A stretch of DNA of 6,375 nucleotides from Acidobacteriota bacterium. Its GTDB lineage: Bacteria > Acidobacteriota > Polarisedimenticolia > Gp22-AA2. Of the stretch, positions 1-5,809 are shown one piece after another. How positions within the stretch are numbered: the stretch's first letter is position 1; every line of letters starts with the position of its first letter. The stretch covers positions 1 to 6,375 of the forward strand of contig JACOUZ010000032.1 in NCBI GenBank assembly GCA_016177515.1, in the 5' to 3' direction. The notes under the pieces were generated by a model. The model worked only from the letters and a program-made list of their open reading frames with translations. It was not told where the DNA came from and did not search any database. Position numbers and translations under genes: made by a program.

Positions 1-86
1 CAGGAGACCAGGTCACCATCACCTGCCAGGACAAGGAGAACGGAGAGCACGAAGGCGTCAGCGCGATCAAAGTCGAGAAAGCCTGA
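1..86 (+). CDS. 3' end of a gene of unknown function (partial)
   Basis: An open frame enters from the left edge (first full codon at 3) and ends at TGA 84-86, giving 27 residues that begin GDQVTITCQDKENGEHEG and end in IKVEKA. The alternating hydrophobic/polar pattern and terminal IKVEK resemble the last strands of a small beta-barrel or OB-like domain, but too little is visible to name a family. Support for it being real is the codon pattern (G/C third positions) and the strong terminator that starts 17 bases after the stop. It is convergent with the amidohydrolase gene. The function is unknown. Confidence 0.6.
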   Translation, partial: GDQVTITCQDKENGEHEGVSAIKVEKA

Positions 87-102
87 CCGTCGCGCCCGAA
101 GC

Positions 103-149
103 GAGCGCGGGGCTCCGTCCGACACGGTGCTCCGCGCTCTCTTTTTATT
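103..149 (+). terminator. Rho-independent terminator of the left-edge gene
   Basis: A 16-position stem (103-118 with 124-139) closes a 5-base loop (CCGAC). All positions pair except one T-T mismatch, with one G-T wobble. The stem is followed by TCTTTTTATT (140-149). The T-run lies only on the plus-strand side, so it should stop transcription from the left-edge gene. On the minus strand the hairpin is not followed by T residues. Confidence 0.9.
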
Positions 150-154
150 GGGTC

Positions 155-188
155 CCGGGCATGTGGCGGCCCGGCCGCGGCATGCCGG
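155..188. other. GC-rich inverted repeat between convergent genes
   Basis: GGCATG (158-163) pairs with CATGCC (181-186). Inside it GCGGC (166-170) pairs with GCCGC (174-178) around a 3-base CCG loop, with a 2x2 internal loop between. CC (155-156) can extend the outer stem with GG (187-188) past a bulged G157. It lies 10 bases beyond the amidohydrolase stop codon. No T-run follows it on the minus strand, so it is not a canonical intrinsic terminator. It could be an mRNA 3'-end protecting structure or a weak terminator. Confidence 0.4.
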
Positions 189-197
189 AAGCGCGGG

Positions 198-1907
198 TCA
201 GGGTTTTTCGAACACGACAGCGCCGCCGACAATCGTGAAGTCGATGCCGGCGCGCGCGATCTCGGAGGGCGGGATCCTCCTGAGATCCTTCGAGAAGACC
301 GTCAGATCGGCCCAGTAGCCGGGGGCGATCGTTCCCTTGCGGCCCTCTTCGTAGGCGGCGTGGGCGGCGCCCTGCGTGTAGGCCCTGAGCGCCTCGTCGA
401 GGGTCATCGCCTGTCCGGGATGCCAGCCGCCCTCGGGCCAGTCTTTCAGGTCCTGGCGCGTGACGGCGCTGTGCAGGCCGATGAGCGGCCTCTCGGGGTC
501 GACCGGGAAGTCGGAGCCGGCCGCGAGGGGGACGCCGGCGTCGAGAACCCAGCGCCAGGCGTACAGGCCCTCGCCGCGCTTCCTGCCGACGCGGTCCTCG
601 GCCCAGTACATGTCGCTGGTGGCGTGGCTCGGCTGCATCGAGGCGATGATGCCGAGGGCCTTGAGGCGGGGCACGTCCTCGCGCCTCACGCACTGCAGGT
701 GCTCGATGCGCGGCCGCGGGTCGTGCGGGCGGACTGCGGCCAGCGATCTCTCGTAGGCATCGATGGTCAGCCGGATGCCGCGGTCGCCGATGGCGTGCGT
801 GCACACCTGGTACCCGTGGCGCATCGCCAGGGCGGCGCGCCTTTCGATCTCCTCCGCGGGCGTCACCAGGAGGCCGCGGTTTCCCCGGTCGTCCGCATAG
901 TCCTCCTCGAACACGGCGCCGCGCGACCCCATGGCGCCGTCGATCATCAGCTTGACCGCCCGCAGTGTCAGGCGGTTCCTGTAATTGACGATCGGGGGCT
1001 GCCGGACCAGGGGCTCGAGCGCCACGTCCCCCATGCCGTTCCACATCAGGTAGATTCGCAACGGAAGCTGCCCGGCCTCGGCCAGCTCACGGTAGGCCTC
1101 GACCTCCGCGGCGTCGACGCCGGCGTCGTGAATCTCTGTCAGGCCGGACTCGGCGCAGCGCTTCAGGGCGAGGGCGATCGACTGCTTGATCTGCTCGCGC
1201 GTCGGCTCCGGGCGCGCCTCCTCGATGACGTTCTGGGCGTTGTCCACGAACACTCCGGTCGGCTCGCCCCGGGCGTCCCGCACGATCCTGCCGCCCGCGG
1301 GGTCGGTCGCCCGGGGGCCGACGCCGGCGGCCTGCATCGCCTTGAGGTTCGCCCAGCCGGCGTGCCCGTCCACGCGGGTGAGCCACACGGGACGATCGGG
1401 CGCCGCCGCGGTGAGCGGCCGGTGATCGGGGAACTGTTTCCCGGGCCACAGGTTCTGGTCCCACCCGCCGCCCGTGATCCAGGCGCCGGGCGGCAGCGCC
1501 CGTTCGCGCTCCCGGACCAGGCGCACCACGTCGTCGACGCCCGCCACGCCGTGCAGGTCGAGCGTGGCCAGCTGCTCCCCCAGCGAGCGCACGTGCGCGT
1601 GCGCGTCGATCAGGCCGGGAACGACCAGGGCGCCCCTCAAGTCGATGCGCCGGGTCTGCGGCCCGGCCAGCGGCAGGATCTCCACGTCGCTGCCGGCGGC
1701 GAGGATGGAGTCGCCGCGCACGGCCACCGCCTGCGCCTCGGGGCGGGCCGCGTCGAGGGTCACCACGGCGCCGCCGTGCAGGATCAGGTCGGGGGGCATC
1801 TCAGTCCTGTGTGCGGAACAGCCGAACCACAGCCAGGCCGCCGGAACCGCCACGGCCAACGCTGCGAAGGGCGCGACGCGGGCTCCCGAAAACCGCCGGC
1901 GGCTCAT
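198..1907 (-). CDS. YtcJ-like amidohydrolase (amidohydrolase family 3), exported
   Basis: This is a 569-aa metal-dependent hydrolase of the amidohydrolase superfamily, YtcJ/Amidohydro_3 type. Family members hydrolyse C-N bonds in amides, N-acyl amino acids or related compounds; the substrate here cannot be told. Visible signatures are the N-terminal beta-sandwich strand region (about 40-95), PGLIDAHAH with metal ligands H103 and H105, a Lys in AVKLMIDG (K319) where the family often has a bridging residue, H371 in CTHAIGD, H403 in IEHLQ, and the catalytic Asp D466 in AAGSDFPV. The C-terminal GTIAPGYWADLTVF (about 525-538) is the usual family ending. Residues 1-30 (three Arg, a hydrophobic stretch, then WFGC) look like an export signal, possibly a lipoprotein with Cys30, though -3 is Trp rather than Leu. 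Length is normal. AGGGGGAG lies 11 bases before the ATG. It follows the transporter gene by 92 bases on the same strand and may be the third gene of that operon. Confidence 0.93.
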   Translation of the reverse strand: MSRRRFSGARVAPFAALAVAVPAAWLWFGCSAHRTEMPPDLILHGGAVVTLDAARPEAQAVAVRGDSILAAGSDVEILPLAGPQTRRIDLRGALVVPGLIDAHAHVRSLGEQLATLDLHGVAGVDDVVRLVRERERALPPGAWITGGGWDQNLWPGKQFPDHRPLTAAAPDRPVWLTRVDGHAGWANLKAMQAAGVGPRATDPAGGRIVRDARGEPTGVFVDNAQNVIEEARPEPTREQIKQSIALALKRCAESGLTEIHDAGVDAAEVEAYRELAEAGQLPLRIYLMWNGMGDVALEPLVRQPPIVNYRNRLTLRAVKLMIDGAMGSRGAVFEEDYADDRGNRGLLVTPAEEIERRAALAMRHGYQVCTHAIGDRGIRLTIDAYERSLAAVRPHDPRPRIEHLQCVRREDVPRLKALGIIASMQPSHATSDMYWAEDRVGRKRGEGLYAWRWVLDAGVPLAAGSDFPVDPERPLIGLHSAVTRQDLKDWPEGGWHPGQAMTLDEALRAYTQGAAHAAYEEGRKGTIAPGYWADLTVFSKDLRRIPPSEIARAGIDFTIVGGAVVFEKP

Positions 1908-1939
1908 CGTGTGCGGGTCTCCCCCTCATGGGCGGCGGG

Positions 1940-1948
1940 ATGATAGCA
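1940..1948 (-). promoter_or_regulatory. Possible extended -10 box for the amidohydrolase gene
   Basis: On the minus strand the sequence reads TGCTATCAT, which fits an extended -10 element (TGnTATAAT) with one mismatch, about 33 bases before the ATG. No good -35 box is seen 17 bases further upstream (CATCGG). It could give the amidohydrolase its own transcription within the operon. This rests on sequence match alone and is weak. Confidence 0.3.
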
Positions 1949-1999
1949 CGCGCCGCCCCGGCCCGATGCCCGGACGGCCCGGCCGAATACTCGGACAGG

Positions 2000-2887
2000 C
2001 TAACCGCGCTCGGTGAGGACGACGCCGGAGAGGACCATTCCCCCGCCCAGGAGAAACGGCGCGCTGAAGGTCTCGCCGGCGATGAAGTAGGCGATGACCG
2101 CGGCGACGACCGGCTGCAGGTACATCATCGCCCCGACCTTCGAAGGATCGATGCGCGACAGGGCGAAGTAGTAGAGGATATAGGCGACGATCGTCGACAG
2201 GACGACGACGCCCGCCAGGCACCAGGCGGCCGTCGACGAGACCGCCCTCCAGTCCTCCCGCACCGCGGCCGGAAAAGCCACCAGGACGATTCCCGCGCCA
2301 CCCGTCAGGAAGGCGAGACCGGTCAGGCGCAGCGGCCCGAGGTCGCGCAGGGCCGGCTTGCCGAACACGGTGTAGGCGGCGAACGCCATGACCCCCGCCA
2401 GGGTCAGGAGGTCGCCCCGCGTGTACGATCCGTAGAAATCGACACCGCGCTCGAATGCGATGACGGACACGCCGGCGAAGGCGACCAGAATCCCGGCGAC
2501 CTTTGAAAGGCTGACCGGCTCGAAGCGCTCCAGGGCGGAGAGGAGCAGGACGAAGACCGGCAGCAGGGCGATCATGATGGCGGAATGGGCCGCGCTGGTC
2601 CGTTTCAGCCCGCTCAGGAACAGGATCTGGTTGGCGAAGATGCCCAGGAACCCGAGAGGGGCGGCGCGACGGAGGCCCGGCAGAAGGCTGCGCCAGCCGG
2701 TCCGGGCGAGGAGGAGAATCCCGAAGAACAGCATGCCGGACGCGGCCCGGACCCACGCGACCGCAAGGGGGTCGACCTCGAGGAGGAGCCGCTTGGCCAT
2801 CGAGTAGTTGGCCCCCCAGATGAGGGTGCAGGCGCCCGCGGCCAGAAAGCCGGGCAGTGCATCGGCCGGACGCGCCCCTTCGGTCAC
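2000..2887 (-). CDS. EamA/DMT-superfamily membrane transporter
   Basis: This 295-aa integral membrane protein has the two-fold EamA (drug/metabolite transporter) repeat and about ten hydrophobic segments. The first repeat opens with CTLIWGANYSMAKRLL (about 20-35) and runs through AIMIALLPVFVLLLSALERF and AGVSVIAFERG. The second opens with LLTLAGVMAFAAYTVFGK and closes with VGAMMYLQPVVAAVIAYFIA then GET, the usual Pro and Glu near the end of these proteins. Family members export or exchange amino acids, metabolites or drugs; the substrate is not predictable here. I chose GTG at 2885-2887 because it overlaps the cytochrome stop codon (GTGA) and follows GGGAG by 4 bases, giving the standard family length. 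Earlier in-frame starts would add a charged, non-membrane stretch lying inside the cytochrome gene. Stop is TAG. Translational coupling to the cytochrome is likely. Confidence 0.9.
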   Translation of the reverse strand: MTEGARPADALPGFLAAGACTLIWGANYSMAKRLLLEVDPLAVAWVRAASGMLFFGILLLARTGWRSLLPGLRRAAPLGFLGIFANQILFLSGLKRTSAAHSAIMIALLPVFVLLLSALERFEPVSLSKVAGILVAFAGVSVIAFERGVDFYGSYTRGDLLTLAGVMAFAAYTVFGKPALRDLGPLRLTGLAFLTGGAGIVLVAFPAAVREDWRAVSSTAAWCLAGVVVLSTIVAYILYYFALSRIDPSKVGAMMYLQPVVAAVIAYFIAGETFSAPFLLGGGMVLSGVVLTERG

Positions 2888-4872
2888 CTCGCTCCCGGCC
2901 TGCCGGTCGCCCCCGCCGGCGCGGGAGCCGCCGACTCCGGACGGTGCCGCACCAGGGGGAGGGACCGCTCGATGTCGAACTTCGGGTCGTTCGCCTGGTC
3001 GTGGCAGGCGGCGCACACGCCCTGAATGATGCAAAAGGAGCACTGGTCGGTGATGCCGTAAATGGTCGCCTTCTTCAGCGCCTCGGGGGCCTTCAGGTGG
3101 TCCTCACCCGGCCCGTGGCAGACCTCACACTGCACGCTGGTCATCGGCCCGCCCGGCGCCGCCTCGTCCCCGAACCCGCCCTTGTGGCCCATGCCGGTCG
3201 TGTGGCAGGGCGCGCAGGTCCGATCGTGCCCGCGCCCGGCCTGCAGAATGACGGCGAAGGCGGCCGCGTGCGGCGTGCGGCTCCACTGGTCGTGCTCGGC
3301 CCGGTGACAGTCGCGGCAGGCGGAGGCGCCGACATAGCCGACGCCCGACTTGAATTTCTCCAGGCGCCTCGTGTTGATGGCGTCGAGCCGCCGGCGCTGC
3401 GCGTCGCTGTACCTGAACAGCCTGTCCACGTCGGGATGATCCTGGTGCGCCACCATGGCCAGGGCCTCGTCGGGATCGAAGTTGAGGACGAACTTGCCGG
3501 TGTGGCAGGTGACGCAGATCTTCTTCATGATGCCCGGGTCGATCGAGGCGGCGGGGGCCCCGCCGGGATGACCGCCGCCGGGCCCGTGGCACACCTCGCA
3601 CTGCACGTTGACCATGTGGGGGGTCTTCTCCTGGTCGGTGAAGCCGCCCGGGAGGCCCCTGCCGGTCACGTGGCAGCCGACGCACTCGGAGTCGCGCCAC
3701 TTCTCCCCCTTCTCCAGGCTGTCCCAGGCGATGCTGTGCGGTGTGAGCAGCCAGTCCGTGTACTCGCGTTCGTGGCAGGCGCGGCAGGCGCCGTCGCCGA
3801 CGTGGCGCTCCTTCGGCAGGGAGGCCGCCACCGCCCGCGGGCTCTCCCCCAGGAGCAGTCGCAGCTGCAGGCGGGTCAGGTCGGCGCGGTCCGCGCGGTC
3901 GCCGCGCTCGCGGAAGCGCACGAAACCCCCGCGGTCGATGAAAAACGTGTCGGGGGTCCGGGTCGAGCCGTACTGGGCGAAGATGCCCCGCGACGGATCG
4001 ATCACCACCGGATAGTCGACGCCGTGCTCCTCGAGGAACCCGCGCATCTGCCCGCCGGCGTCGCGCGAGGCGACGCCGATCGCCACCACGCCTCTTTTGC
4101 GGAACTCCCTCAGAACCGGCGCCAGGAGCGGAAGGTCGCGCTCGCAGTGGGGGCAATCCTGGTCGAAGAAGTTCAGCACCACCACCCGCCCCTTGAACGA
4201 GGCCAGGTCCACCTTCTTTCCGTCCATGTCCCTGGCGGCGAAGACGGGCGCCCGCGGGTGCTCGGTGTAGGCGAGGTCGAGGCCTTGACCCTTCTCCGCG
4301 GCGAGGCGCGGCAGCTCGCGCAGGGCCGCCTCGGTCGCCCGCAGGCGTGGCTGGAACTGCCGGCCGAGATAGCCTTCCATGCGGAAGCGGACGATGCCGT
4401 CCGCGTCGAGCAGGACCACGGTCGGGACGTCGCCGATTCCGTAGTCGCGGGCGATCGTCCCGGGGTCGCGCAGGAGCGGCAGGGACAGCCTGTGGATCCG
4501 GATGAACTCGCGGATGCGATCCAGGGAGTCCCGGGCGATGCCGAGGAAGACGGTCGGGCGAAATGCCGCATCGTCGCGCAGCCGGCCGAACTCGCGCGCC
4601 AGGTCGGGCGCGAACGGCGCCCCGGGGCGGAAGAACAGGAGGGCGACCGGCCTGTCCTTGAGGCTGGCGAGCGGCAGCCACGGGCCCGAGGGGTCCTGCG
4701 CGGCAAAATCGGGCGCCTTGCGGCCCGACATCGGGTGGCCAAGCCCCTCGCCGGGGCCGAGGACGTCGGGGCCGGGAGCCCCGCCGCAGGCAGCCAGGAA
4801 AATCGCGGCGGCCGCGCACAGCGCGGCGGGTGGATTACGGATGGCGGCCGACCCGATCGCTTGGACGTTCAC
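2884..4872 (-). CDS. Thioredoxin-like/octaheme cytochrome c fusion lipoprotein
   Basis: A 662-aa secreted redox protein. Residues 1-29 form a signal peptide ending in the lipobox LAAC (Cys29), so it is probably membrane-anchored outside the cytoplasm. Residues about 48-187 are an AhpC/TSA-like thioredoxin fold lacking active-site Cys (APFA, 85-88; cis-Pro region DVPT, P150). Residues about 204-345 are a second such fold with CPHC (240-243) and cis-Pro P307. Residues 360-645 carry eight CXXCH haem sites starting at 363, 397, 425, 453, 519, 553, 582 and 620, arranged as two similar tetraheme modules of cytochrome c554 type (CEVCHGPG in each). An additional CSFC at 611-614 lacks the His. The Ala/Pro-rich C-terminus (647-662) looks disordered. 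The GTG start at 4872 is chosen because it gives a proper lipoprotein signal just downstream of the promoter; no clear Shine-Dalgarno precedes it, so the exact start is uncertain. A role in extracytoplasmic electron transfer is inferred; the substrate is unknown. Confidence 0.9.
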   Translation of the reverse strand: MNVQAIGSAAIRNPPAALCAAAAIFLAACGGAPGPDVLGPGEGLGHPMSGRKAPDFAAQDPSGPWLPLASLKDRPVALLFFRPGAPFAPDLAREFGRLRDDAAFRPTVFLGIARDSLDRIREFIRIHRLSLPLLRDPGTIARDYGIGDVPTVVLLDADGIVRFRMEGYLGRQFQPRLRATEAALRELPRLAAEKGQGLDLAYTEHPRAPVFAARDMDGKKVDLASFKGRVVVLNFFDQDCPHCERDLPLLAPVLREFRKRGVVAIGVASRDAGGQMRGFLEEHGVDYPVVIDPSRGIFAQYGSTRTPDTFFIDRGGFVRFRERGDRADRADLTRLQLRLLLGESPRAVAASLPKERHVGDGACRACHEREYTDWLLTPHSIAWDSLEKGEKWRDSECVGCHVTGRGLPGGFTDQEKTPHMVNVQCEVCHGPGGGHPGGAPAASIDPGIMKKICVTCHTGKFVLNFDPDEALAMVAHQDHPDVDRLFRYSDAQRRRLDAINTRRLEKFKSGVGYVGASACRDCHRAEHDQWSRTPHAAAFAVILQAGRGHDRTCAPCHTTGMGHKGGFGDEAAPGGPMTSVQCEVCHGPGEDHLKAPEALKKATIYGITDQCSFCIIQGVCAACHDQANDPKFDIERSLPLVRHRPESAAPAPAGATGRPGAR

Positions 4873-4927
4873 GGAATCGCGAGAATGAGCGCGCCTCGGA
4901 CAGGACCTTGAACCGCAAAGGGCCGCC

Positions 4928-4956
4928 AGTATAAGCGCGGGGGCGGGGCCGGTCAA
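4928..4956 (-). promoter_or_regulatory. Sigma70-type promoter for the cytochrome-transporter operon
   Basis: On the minus strand TTGACC (4951-4956, 5 of 6 to the -35 consensus) is separated by exactly 17 bases from TATACT (4928-4933, 5 of 6 to the -10 consensus). Transcription would start near 4921, leaving a leader of about 49 bases before the GTG at 4872. This is the best-matching promoter in the window and stands out in very GC-rich surroundings. Confidence 0.75.
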
Positions 4957-4961
4957 TCGAG

Positions 4962-4988
4962 TTGCGGCGCGCGGAACGGTGCTAGACT
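4962..4988 (+). promoter_or_regulatory. Possible promoter for the LOG-like gene
   Basis: TGCTAGACT (4980-4988) fits an extended -10 element (TGn followed by TAGACT, 4 of 6). TTGCGG (4962-4967) is a weak -35 candidate at a short 15-base spacing. The predicted start of transcription, near 4995, lies about 45 bases before the TTG start at 5042. It is almost back-to-back with the cytochrome promoter on the other strand. Confidence 0.4.
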
Positions 4989-5031
4989 CGGCGCGGGCGC
5001 GTGAAACCGGGCCCGACTCGGGCTTTCGGGG

Positions 5032-5036
5032 GGAGG
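5032..5036 (+). promoter_or_regulatory. Shine-Dalgarno that fixes a TTG start
   Basis: GGAGG, inside a longer G-rich run (5028-5036), sits 5 bases before TTG at 5042-5044. The alternative in-frame GTG at 4979 has no comparable site and overlaps the predicted -10 box, so the TTG is the better start. Confidence 0.75.
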
Positions 5037-5041
5037 CTGCG

Positions 5042-5671
5042 TTGGAAAATTTCGTCGAGGAAAGGGCGCGCCGGCTGAAGATCGCCGTGGGGGTCATGGG
5101 TTCCGCGGGCGGGCGGATGCACGAGAAGGCGATCGCCATGGCGACCGAAATGGGGCGGGCCATCGCGGCGCGCGGCTGCGTGCTGGTCACCGGGGCCTGT
5201 CCCGGCCTGCCGCACTACGCGGTCAAGGGCGCGAAGGCTGTGGGCGGCATCGTGGTGGGGATATCCCCGGCGCTGAACTTCGAGGAGCACAGCATGAAGT
5301 ACCACTCCCCCTACGAGGGGTACGACATGCTGGTGTACACCGGGAGCGGACTGATGGGGCGCGAGATCGAGAACATCCGCTCCTGCGACCTCGTCGTGTT
5401 CATGGGCGGGCGATCCGGCACGCTGGGCGAGTTCGCCATCGCCTACGATGAAGGGAAGGTGATCGGCATTCTTCAGGGGACGGGCGGGATCGCCGACAAG
5501 ATGGAGGTCATCGTCGGCCTGGTCGAAAAGCAGACCGGCGCGCAGATCGTCTACAGCCGCGAACCCCGGGACCTGCTCGACAGGCTCCTCGCCGTGTACA
5601 ACGAAAGGCTGCTCCCTTACTACAAGACGATCCTGGCCAACAGCCATCCGGACGGGAAACCGGAGGATTGA
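5042..5671 (+). CDS. LOG-family / TIGR00725-like Rossmann-fold protein
   Basis: This 209-aa cytoplasmic protein belongs to the SLOG/LOG ('lysine decarboxylase-like') group. Signatures are a first strand and loop IAVGVMGSAGGRM (14-26), CVLVTGACPGLPHYAVKGAK (46-65) matching the family's TGxxPGLxxxAxxGAK, GREIENIRSCD (106-116) and GGRSGTLGE (122-130), which corresponds to the nucleotide-binding GGxGTxxE motif with catalytic Glu130. Characterised LOG enzymes release free cytokinin by phosphoribohydrolase activity on nucleotide 5'-monophosphates, while TIGR00725 and molybdenum-cofactor-carrier-like relatives differ in role. Which applies here is unknown, but nucleotide binding is likely. The start is TTG at 5042, supported by the strong ribosome site. 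The C-terminal tail (about 185-209) is slightly longer than the fold needs. It is transcribed divergently from the cytochrome operon and no functional link is evident. Confidence 0.88.
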   Translation: MENFVEERARRLKIAVGVMGSAGGRMHEKAIAMATEMGRAIAARGCVLVTGACPGLPHYAVKGAKAVGGIVVGISPALNFEEHSMKYHSPYEGYDMLVYTGSGLMGREIENIRSCDLVVFMGGRSGTLGEFAIAYDEGKVIGILQGTGGIADKMEVIVGLVEKQTGAQIVYSREPRDLLDRLLAVYNERLLPYYKTILANSHPDGKPED

Positions 5672-5675
5672 CCCC

Positions 5676-5717
5676 GGCCGGGGCGGCAGGCGGACGAGGT
5701 TGGGGAAGTCCCCGGCC
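5676..5717 (+). terminator. Weak terminator-like hairpin after the LOG-like gene
   Basis: GGCCGGGG (5676-5683) can pair perfectly with CCCCGGCC (5710-5717) around a 26-base loop, starting 4 bases after the LOG-like stop codon. It is followed by CTCATCTATAATTT, not a proper T-run. The right arm also lies inside the spacer of the next promoter, so the pairing may be coincidental in GC-rich DNA. Confidence 0.25.
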
Positions 5718-5729
5718 CTCATCTATAAT
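5700..5729 (+). promoter_or_regulatory. Promoter with perfect TATAAT for the secreted-protein gene
   Basis: TATAAT (5724-5729) is a perfect -10 box within the AT-rich patch CTATAATTTAAAA, with TTGGGG (5700-5705, 3 of 6) 18 bases upstream as -35. Transcription would begin near 5736, giving a leader of about 74 bases before the ATG at 5810. The whole leader start is occupied by a hairpin. Confidence 0.65.
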
Positions 5730-5738
5730 TTAAAACCA

Positions 5739-5781
5739 CTCCGGCTGCAGCCGGCGCGCTTCGCGCGCGGCTGAGCCGGAG
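5739..5781. other. Long stem-loop at the predicted 5' end of the transcript
   Basis: Outer stem CTCCGGCT (5739-5746) pairs with AGCCGGAG (5774-5781). The middle stem CAGCCG (5748-5753) pairs with CGGCTG (5768-5773), and CGCGC (5755-5759) pairs with GCGCG (5763-5767) around a TTC loop. Only two single-base bulges (G5747, G5754) interrupt 19 base pairs. It begins within a few bases of the predicted transcription start. Its 3' arm contains the first bases of GGAGGGGAG, a purine-rich site upstream of ATG 5787. Read on the minus strand the hairpin is followed by TGGTTTTAAATT, so it might also act as a leaky minus-strand terminator. A dispersed palindromic repeat is another possibility. Confidence 0.7.
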
Positions 5782-5809
5782 GGGAGATGGCTTCGGGCGC
5801 GGAGACAGG

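Noticed and set aside
360..1943. A 527-codon open frame on the plus strand antisense to the amidohydrolase
   Set aside because: Its translation is low-complexity (Arg/Gly/Ala/Val/His-rich) with no domain pattern, while the minus-strand frame has all the amidohydrolase motifs. It is a by-product of high GC and strong third-position bias.
2000..3043. A 347-residue form of the transporter starting at ATG 3043
   Set aside because: The extra 52 residues are charged, Pro/Arg-rich, and lie within the last haem region of the cytochrome gene. GTG 2887 fits the family length and the GTGA overlap.
2857..4911. A 684-codon open frame on the plus strand antisense to the cytochrome fusion
   Set aside because: It covers the CXXCH-rich gene exactly in an antisense frame, shows no recognisable motif, and would also run into the transporter start. 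The minus-strand gene is certain.
4979..5041. GTG at 4979 as the start of the LOG-like protein
   Set aside because: It overlaps the predicted -10 box, lacks a ribosome site, and adds 21 residues with no family counterpart. TTG 5042 has GGAGG 5 bases upstream.
4873..5190. N-terminal extension of the cytochrome fusion up to an ATG at 5190
   Set aside because: It would overlap the LOG-like gene and both promoters and place the lipoprotein signal over 100 residues inside the protein. The GTG at 4872 puts the signal at the N-terminus.
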